NCBI GenBank assembly: GCA_913054375.1
Contig: CAJXIQ010000004.1
Span: forward strand, 1 to 43,562
DNA: 43,562 bases
Source: an uncultured Bacteroidota bacterium
GTDB lineage: Bacteria; Bacteroidota; Bacteroidia; NS11-12g; UBA9320
Direction: 5' to 3'
Positions within the stretch are counted from its first letter, which is position 1. Every line of letters begins with the position of its first letter. Of the stretch, positions 37,096 through 43,562 are shown in pieces. The notes under the pieces were generated by a model. It did not search any database, was not told the DNA's origin, and saw nothing but the letters and a program-made list of their open reading frames with translations. The translations under genes and the position numbers were made by a program.

Positions 37096-37103
37096 TACCT
37101 TTG
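37096..37103 (+). promoter_or_regulatory. -7 box TACCTTTG upstream of purL
   Basis: TAnnTTTG 16 nt upstream of ATG 37120, and downstream of the ORF track start at 37075. Confidence 0.6.
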
Positions 37104-37119
37104 CTACGCATATTATCAA

Positions 37120-40100
37120 ATGAGCATGAATCAAAGAATTTTCGTAGAAAAGAAGTCTGAGTTTGATGTAGCTTCGCAAAAAGTACTTGCTGAGCTTCAA
37201 GAGTTTACGCCGCTTACTAACCTCAAGCAGTATGTAGTATATGATGTATTTGATGCTGAAGAGGCTTCTTGGGATAAGCTGCTCAATGTACTTTTAGATG
37301 CGGTAGTCGATATAGTACATATCCAAAATCCTGCAGATTCATCACTTTCTAGCTTTGCTACTGAGTATTTGCCTGGACAATATGATCAGCGTGCTGATTC
37401 TGCTGAACAAGCCATTCAATTGGTAACGGGTAACAAGCCAATGATTCGTACGGGTAAGCTATTTGTGTTTGATAAGGTGAATGGCGATACGCTTGTAGAG
37501 CTCAAAAACTATCTAATTAATTCGGTAGACTCGCGCGAAAAAAACTTGGATATATTGATGAAGCCGAGCATTCCACAACCGGAAAATGTGCCTACTATCA
37601 ATGGATTTATAGACTTAGATGAAACTGGACTAGCTGCACTACACAAGGAATGGAGCTTCTCTTTTGACTTGGCAGATCTTATATTTACACAAGACTATTT
37701 TAAAAGTGAAAATAGAAACCCAACAGAAACGGAACTTAAAGTACTCGATACCTACTGGAGTGATCACTGTAGACATACCACTTTCTTTACAGAGCTAAAG
37801 GATATTACGTTCGAAGGTGACTTAGCCAATAAAATAGAAGAGATATTCAACAGATATTTGGCTCTTCGTAAAGAGTTAGGCAGAGAGCACAAGCCTATAT
37901 CCCTAATGGATATAGGAACTATAGCGGCTAAATATTTGCGTGCAAACGGTAAGTTAGACGACCTCGTAATCACAGATGAAATAAATGCCTGTACCATAGA
38001 AATAGAGGTAGACGTAGAAGGTGAAAAACAAGCCTGGTACTTACTCTTCAAGAATGAGACGCACAATCACCCTACAGAAATAGAGCCTTTTGGTGGAGCA
38101 TCTACCTGCGTAGGGGGTGCTATCAGAGACCCTTTGAGTGGTAGAGCGTTCGTATATCAAGCCATGCGTGTTACGGGTTCTGCGGATCCACGTGAGCCTA
38201 TTGCAGATACGCTAGAAGGTAAACTCCCACAGAAAAAAATAACAAAAACAGCTGCCAAAGGATATTCATCTTATGGTAACCAAATAGGGTTGGCTACCTC
38301 GCACGTAGCAGAACTTTACGATCCGGGATACAAAGCCAAACGAATGGAAGTAGGTTATGTAGCAGGTGCTGTACCCAAGGACTGGGTGCGTAGAGAAGCT
38401 CCAGTTACAGGTGATCGAGTGATTATGGTAGGAGGCAAAACGGGCCGAGATGGAGTAGGTGGAGCGTCGGGTTCTAGTAAGGTGCAAGACCAAACATCTA
38501 TCAATACGCTAAGTGCAGAAGTACAAAAAGGAGATGCCGTAGAAGAACGAAAAATACAACGCCTTTTCAGAAAGCAGGAGGTTACTAAACTTATAAAAAA
38601 ATGCAATGACTTTGGTGCTGGAGGAGTTTCAGTAGCCATAGGTGAAATAGCGGATAGTCTCAATATAAACTTGGATAAACTACCTACGAAGTACGCAGGA
38701 CTCAACGGAACAGAGCTTGCCATATCTGAGTCGCAAGAGCGAATGGCCGTAGTGGTAGAAGCCAAAGACGTAGCGAAGTTTATTGCACACGCATCTCAAG
38801 AGAATCTGCTTGCTGTAGAGGTGGCAGAAGTGACAGATAGCGGTAGAATGCAAATCTTCTGGAGAGGAGAGATGATAGTAGACTTGGATCGCATATTCTT
38901 AGACACTGCAGGCACAAAAAAGAGTATGACGACCAAAGTAGTGAGCAATCAATATGCTGGTGTTCAATCATTTAACTCGTTGACTGTTGAACAATTCAAA
39001 AAAGAACTTTCGCAACTCAATGTAGCTTCGCAAAAAGGATTGATTGAAAACTTTGACTCGCATGTAGGACGTACTACAGTGCTAATGCCATTGGGCGGAA
39101 AATATTTAAAAACTCCTGCTTTGGCGAGTGTAAATACTATTCCGGTGCTTAATAAATCTACCGATACAGTGGCAATATCCAGTTGGGGATTTTCTACAAC
39201 TATGGCTAATGAAAATCCTTTTTTAATGGGAGCTTATGCTGTGGTAGAATCACTCGCAAATTTGGTAGCCAGTGGTGGAAACCACAAAAGCGCAAGGCTT
39301 AGTTTTCAAGAATACTTTGAGAGATTAGGTACAGATGCGGAAAAATGGGGCATGCCGTTACAAGCATTGCTTGGGGCACTAGAAGCTCAGTTGGAGTTTG
39401 AAACGGCTGCTATAGGAGGGAAAGACTCTATGAGCGGTACGTTTGAAAATATCAGTGTGCCGCCCACACTTATCTCTTTTGCATGTGCAGTAGGAGAACT
39501 GAAAAATATTATTTCACCAGAAATAAAGGAGGCAGGAAACTATCTTTACTTGGCTAAGCACGATACGCAAGCTGGTGGTATACCAAACTATAATCAACTG
39601 AATCAAGTATATGCAGATGTTCATCAGCACGTTTGCAGTGGAACTATAGTATCCGCTCAAACCGTCAAAGAGGGAGGGTTGGCTGCCTCGGTTTTCAAAA
39701 TGATGGTAGGCAACGGAATTGGAGCCAATATCAATTATGGTCGAGACTGTTTCGCTTCGCAAATAGGTAGCTTGATTTTAGAATCTACTAAGGAGCTAGA
39801 AGGATATGAGTTGCTTGGCAAAACAGAAGGCGACTCACTTACTATCAATGGAGAGCAATTCAATACTGCAGAGCTACTCGCAGCTTGGGAAGGAACATTG
39901 GAGCCCATATTTCCAAGTAAAACCATAGATACAAACTCAGAAACCAGTAGAATGGCTTCTAATGCAGTAAATAGTTTGACCAAAAATGAAGGTGTTGAAA
40001 CTCCAAAAGTATTCATCCCAATATTCCCAGGAACCAACTGTGAGTATGAGACAGAGCACGTATTTGTAGACGCTGGAGCAGATGTGCAAACCATACTCTT

Positions 40101-40797
40101 TAGGAACTACAGTGAAGAAGCGATAGCAGAATCTATTTCTGCTTTTGTAACCGAGCTAAATACTGCCAATATACTAATGATACCAGGTGGATTCTCTGCA
40201 GGAGATGAGCCAGATGGCTCTGCTAAATATATCGTATCTGTATTGAAAAACCCAGAGGTAAAAGAAGCCGTTCATGGCCTAATAGCTAGAGGAGGATTGG
40301 TATTGGGTATATGCAATGGTTTCCAAGCTCTAGTGAAGTCAGGATTGCTTCCTTACGGAGAAATTAGAGACGTAGACGAAACATCGGCTACGATGACCTT
40401 CAATAGTATAGGTAGGCACATCAGTCAAACCGCACATGTAGAAGTAATGTCGGACAAAAGCCCTTGGTTGCACGGTATGAAAGGTAAGAAGTACATCGTG
40501 CCATTCTCTCACGGAGAAGGTAGATTCTACGCCAATGATGCTATGGTAAAAGACTTGGCAGCCAATGGACAGATAGCTACACAGTACATCGATTTTGAAG
40601 GAAGTGTGGCACTAGATATGCCATACAACCCCAATGGATCTGTACACGGCATAGAAGGCATCACAGACGCTTCTGGACAGATCTACGGACGTATGGGTCA
40701 CCCAGAACGTTTCCGTAAAGGCCTAATGAAGAATATTCCTGAAATGGAGTTTATGGATATTTTTAAGAATGGTGTGGAGTGGTTTAAGGGTGCTTAA
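37120..40797 (+). CDS. purL: Phosphoribosylformylglycinamidine synthase, single-chain
   Basis: SDHCRHTTFFTELKDI; FKNETHNHPTEIEPFGGASTCVGGAIRDPLSGRA; GAT domain IPIFPGTNCEYETEHVF...MIPGGFSAGDEPDGSAKYI...GICNGFQALVKSGLLP; C-terminal GRMGHPERF. Confidence 0.97.
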   Translation: MSMNQRIFVEKKSEFDVASQKVLAELQEFTPLTNLKQYVVYDVFDAEEASWDKLLNVLLDAVVDIVHIQNPADSSLSSFATEYLPGQYDQRADSAEQAIQLVTGNKPMIRTGKLFVFDKVNGDTLVELKNYLINSVDSREKNLDILMKPSIPQPENVPTINGFIDLDETGLAALHKEWSFSFDLADLIFTQDYFKSENRNPTETELKVLDTYWSDHCRHTTFFTELKDITFEGDLANKIEEIFNRYLALRKELGREHKPISLMDIGTIAAKYLRANGKLDDLVITDEINACTIEIEVDVEGEKQAWYLLFKNETHNHPTEIEPFGGASTCVGGAIRDPLSGRAFVYQAMRVTGSADPREPIADTLEGKLPQKKITKTAAKGYSSYGNQIGLATSHVAELYDPGYKAKRMEVGYVAGAVPKDWVRREAPVTGDRVIMVGGKTGRDGVGGASGSSKVQDQTSINTLSAEVQKGDAVEERKIQRLFRKQEVTKLIKKCNDFGAGGVSVAIGEIADSLNINLDKLPTKYAGLNGTELAISESQERMAVVVEAKDVAKFIAHASQENLLAVEVAEVTDSGRMQIFWRGEMIVDLDRIFLDTAGTKKSMTTKVVSNQYAGVQSFNSLTVEQFKKELSQLNVASQKGLIENFDSHVGRTTVLMPLGGKYLKTPALASVNTIPVLNKSTDTVAISSWGFSTTMANENPFLMGAYAVVESLANLVASGGNHKSARLSFQEYFERLGTDAEKWGMPLQALLGALEAQLEFETAAIGGKDSMSGTFENISVPPTLISFACAVGELKNIISPEIKEAGNYLYLAKHDTQAGGIPNYNQLNQVYADVHQHVCSGTIVSAQTVKEGGLAASVFKMMVGNGIGANINYGRDCFASQIGSLILESTKELEGYELLGKTEGDSLTINGEQFNTAELLAAWEGTLEPIFPSKTIDTNSETSRMASNAVNSLTKNEGVETPKVFIPIFPGTNCEYETEHVFVDAGADVQTILFRNYSEEAIAESISAFVTELNTANILMIPGGFSAGDEPDGSAKYIVSVLKNPEVKEAVHGLIARGGLVLGICNGFQALVKSGLLPYGEIRDVDETSATMTFNSIGRHISQTAHVEVMSDKSPWLHGMKGKKYIVPFSHGEGRFYANDAMVKDLAANGQIATQYIDFEGSVALDMPYNPNGSVHGIEGITDASGQIYGRMGHPERFRKGLMKNIPEMEFMDIFKNGVEWFKGA

Positions 40798-40820
40798 TTA
40801 CGTGTAATAGCGTAGTTATA

Positions 40821-41261
40821 TCAGAGCTGCTTATTCATCACAAAGTGGTTTATTCCTACTTCTTGAAATACATCTGAGGTCACTTGATAGCCAAGCTTTT
40901 CATAAAATCCAACAGCATAATGTCGGGAGTGGAGGACTATTTTCTCTATACCTATTTCCGTTGCGTGCTTTTCTAATGCTTGTACTAGTGCTACTCCATA
41001 TCCTTTGCCTCGTACATGCTTAGCGGTAGCCATTTGTCGGAGTTTTCCCACGCCTGGTTTATAGTCAGGCACTAATACTACAATACCAACTACTTTAGCG
41101 CTGTCCAATGCAATAAAATGTACGTCTGCTTCTCGATCACTAAACGCGGGGTCGTCTGCGGCTAGTCCAAGAGGCTTTCGTAGAACTTCAGCTCTCAAGA
41201 GCCGAGCATCCTTGTGGTATTCTGAGTTGAATTGACTTATTTGAACGGTATGCTGCATCAA
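40821..41261 (-). CDS. GNAT family N-acetyltransferase
   Basis: LRQMATAKHVRGKGYGVALVQALEKHATEIGIEKIVLHSRHYAVGFYEKLGYQV. Confidence 0.93.
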   Translation of the reverse strand: MMQHTVQISQFNSEYHKDARLLRAEVLRKPLGLAADDPAFSDREADVHFIALDSAKVVGIVVLVPDYKPGVGKLRQMATAKHVRGKGYGVALVQALEKHATEIGIEKIVLHSRHYAVGFYEKLGYQVTSDVFQEVGINHFVMNKQL

Positions 41262-41267
41262 TACCTA

Positions 41268-43535
41268 TTAAAAAAGCCCTTTTTTGCTTTGTGCGTCTAC
41301 CACAGCAAGGTTGATCATGTTTACTATCTCGCGAACGGAGCTACCCAGTTGTAGTACATGTACTGATTTACGGAAGCCTAAAAGCACGGGACCAATTGCC
41401 TCAGATATACCAAGACTTTGCACCATTTTGTATGCGATGTTACCTGAACTAAGCGCGGGGAATATAAATACGTTTGCGTTTTCATCTCCAAGCTTACAGA
41501 AGGGGAATAACTCTTGTCTTAGGTCAGCATCCATTGCGGTGTTGGCTTGCATCTCACCGTCTACCAGTATTTCTGGATTTTCGGTATGGAGACGCTTTAT
41601 GGCTTTCTGAATATTGGTCACTGTAGGTCCTTTGGCAGAGCCAAAATTACTATAACTTACCATGGCGATTCGGGGCTTTACTTGTAGCTTAGTTACTATC
41701 TTATGAGCTAACTTCACGATATCAACCAGATCGTCTGAACTAGGGTCTATATTCACTGTAGTATCTGCAAAGAAGAGTGGTCCTTGTTTACTCATAATAA
41801 CATACATACCGGCTACTTTGTCTACTCCTTCCTCTTTACCAATGATTTCCAGTGCGGGACGTATCGTATCCGGATAGTTACTACTCTGCCCACTGATGAA
41901 TGCATCTGCTTCACCCTGTTCCACCATCATACTTCCAAAGTACGTACGTTGACGCATTTTCTTTTTGGCTTGAAAGAGAGTAAGACCTTTACGTTGTCTT
42001 CTTTCAAAGTACGTCTGGCCGTACTTTTCTGTAATCTCTGGTGAGCGACTAGGGTCTATTATCGTGCAGTCAGCAAGGTTTAATCCCAATTCTTCTATTG
42101 ATGCTCTTATTTGATCTTCAAAACCAAGAAGTATCGGAACGCAACTTCCCTGTTCTCGAGCGGAGTGTGCAGCCTTTAGTATTTTTGGATTATCTGCTTC
42201 GGCAAATACCACACGTTGTGGGTTTTGTTTTGCACGAAGTGAAATATTGCGTAAGAACCTATTATCTAGACCCATACGTTTACGTAATTCTATTTTATAA
42301 GCTTCCCAATCTGTAATGTCAAATCGAGCTACGCCACTTTCCATAGCAGCTTTAGCCACAGCGGGCGAAACCCTGGTTATGAGTCTTGGGTCTAAGGGTT
42401 TTGGGATAATGTAATCTCTCCCAAAATTCATTTCCGGTTTATTATATGCAATAAGCACACCGTCTGGAACCGGTTCTTTGGCAAGTTCTGCAAGTGCTTT
42501 TACGGCAGCAAGCTTCATTTCTTCGTTTATAGCGGTGGCCCGTACATCCAGTGCGCCGCGGAATATAAATGGGAAACCAAGCACATTATTCACTTGATTA
42601 GGGTAGTCAGAACGACCCGTGGCCATGATCACATCTTCTCGTGCAGCTAAAGCATCATCATATTTAATTTCTGGATTTGGATTTGCTAATGCAAAAACAA
42701 TAGGGTTTTTTGCCATAGACTTCACCATATCCTGGCTCACTATGTTGCCCACAGAAAGGCCTAAAAAGACATCTGCGTCTACTAAGGCTTCAGCTAAGTT
42801 ATTGTATTTTTTAGGTGTTTTAAAATGTTCTTTCCACTGGTCTAAGTCCTTTCTGTCATCACTCACTTGACCGTCTCTATCAAACATATAGATGTTCTCC
42901 TTCTTTACACCTACACGTATCCAAAGCTTCACACAAGAAATGCCTGCAGCACCTGCTCCACTCACGACTACACGTACTTCGTCTATTTTTTTGCCAGCTA
43001 CTTCTAAAGCATTGATTAGACCTGCGGTACTTATTATGGCAGTACCGTGCTGGTCGTCGTGCATGAGTGGAATATTCATCTCTTGTTTGAGTGTCTCCTC
43101 TATCAAGAAACTCTCAGGAGCTTTTATATCTTCAAGATTAATACCTCCAAAGGTTGGCTCTAGAGCCTTTACTACTTCTATGAATTTTTGAGGATCAGTA
43201 GCATCTACTTCAATATCAAACACGTCAATATCTGCAAATATTTTGAAGAGTACGCCCTTTCCTTCCATCACTGGCTTAGATGCCAATGGCCCTAAGTTTC
43301 CGAGGCCTAATACGGCACTTCCATTACTTATTACGGCTACAAGATTTCCTTTTGCAGTGTATTTGTATGCGTCTTGTGGGTTTTTGAATATCTCCTCACA
43401 CGGATCTGCTACTCCCGGAGAGTATGCAAGACTAAGATCTCTCTTAGTTTGTGTAGGCTTGGTTGGTATTACTTCTATTTTACCTGGTCTACCTTTTGAG
43501 TGGTAGTCCAGAGCGTTATCAAATTCATTATCCAT
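41268..43535 (-). CDS. maeB: NADP-dependent malic enzyme with C-terminal phosphotransacetylase-like domain
   Basis: [17 protein letters not shown]...[20 protein letters not shown]...[20 protein letters not shown]...[12 protein letters not shown]-terminal PTA-like region [14 protein letters not shown]...[23 protein letters not shown]...[26 protein letters not shown]. Confidence 0.96.
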   Translation of the reverse strand: MDNEFDNALDYHSKGRPGKIEVIPTKPTQTKRDLSLAYSPGVADPCEEIFKNPQDAYKYTAKGNLVAVISNGSAVLGLGNLGPLASKPVMEGKGVLFKIFADIDVFDIEVDATDPQKFIEVVKALEPTFGGINLEDIKAPESFLIEETLKQEMNIPLMHDDQHGTAIISTAGLINALEVAGKKIDEVRVVVSGAGAAGISCVKLWIRVGVKKENIYMFDRDGQVSDDRKDLDQWKEHFKTPKKYNNLAEALVDADVFLGLSVGNIVSQDMVKSMAKNPIVFALANPNPEIKYDDALAAREDVIMATGRSDYPNQVNNVLGFPFIFRGALDVRATAINEEMKLAAVKALAELAKEPVPDGVLIAYNKPEMNFGRDYIIPKPLDPRLITRVSPAVAKAAMESGVARFDITDWEAYKIELRKRMGLDNRFLRNISLRAKQNPQRVVFAEADNPKILKAAHSAREQGSCVPILLGFEDQIRASIEELGLNLADCTIIDPSRSPEITEKYGQTYFERRQRKGLTLFQAKKKMRQRTYFGSMMVEQGEADAFISGQSSNYPDTIRPALEIIGKEEGVDKVAGMYVIMSKQGPLFFADTTVNIDPSSDDLVDIVKLAHKIVTKLQVKPRIAMVSYSNFGSAKGPTVTNIQKAIKRLHTENPEILVDGEMQANTAMDADLRQELFPFCKLGDENANVFIFPALSSGNIAYKMVQSLGISEAIGPVLLGFRKSVHVLQLGSSVREIVNMINLAVVDAQSKKGLF

Positions 43536-43562
43536 ATTAGTTGGTTTTTAGTTTGCCTTCGA

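Noticed and set aside
38355-38765. 136-aa reverse ORF inside purL
   Set aside because: Antisense shadow of a highly conserved PurL region; composition not protein-like.
41268-43535. Malic enzyme-phosphotransacetylase fusion as a novel architecture
   Set aside because: This is the standard MaeB architecture.
1-43562. CRISPR arrays, prophage, integrase, transposase, toxin-antitoxin modules
   Set aside because: No regularly spaced direct repeats and no recognisable proteins of these classes in the translated frames.

Overview
This 43.6 kb window looks like a chromosomal core region of a Bacteroidota genome. It is densely coded on both strands. I found no prophage, transposase, CRISPR array, toxin-antitoxin locus or recognisable defence system. 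Confident contents, left to right: a truncated BNR/sortilin-like repeat protein at the left edge; a large SBBP/PKD protein with a type B T9SS (gliding-motility-type) C-terminal domain; lysS; Kdo transferase (waaA); a UDP-sugar cluster (UDP-glucose dehydrogenase, UDP-glucuronate decarboxylase, WbpD-like acetyltransferase); tRNA-Asp; accA; folK-wbqC; gtrA; LD-carboxypeptidase; an HU-like protein; acyl-CoA dehydrogenase; DAO-family oxidoreductase; SAM methyltransferase; nitronate monooxygenase-like protein; AlbA_2 protein; two tandem DUF6089-like proteins followed by uppS and bamA; a reduced 3-hydroxyacyl-CoA dehydrogenase-like protein; RidA; tRNA-Phe; two Hdr-like Fe-S subunits separated by an outer-membrane beta-barrel gene; rlmG-like methyltransferase; SUMF1 protein; dxs; VIT1/CCC1-like transporter; purL; GNAT; and malic enzyme fused to a phosphotransacetylase-like domain. 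The most notable structures outside annotated genes are: a pair of related 30-nt REP-like palindromes between rlmG and the SUMF1 gene; repeated TAnnTTTG and TAnnTTCG promoter-like boxes, several only 4-9 nt from the start codon (possible leaderless mRNAs); a small ORF wedged between the DAO gene and its terminator; and a 9-bp hairpin immediately upstream of the promoter of the second DUF6089 paralogue. I did not find a convincing new multi-gene system. All family calls come from reading the translations; no database search was run.
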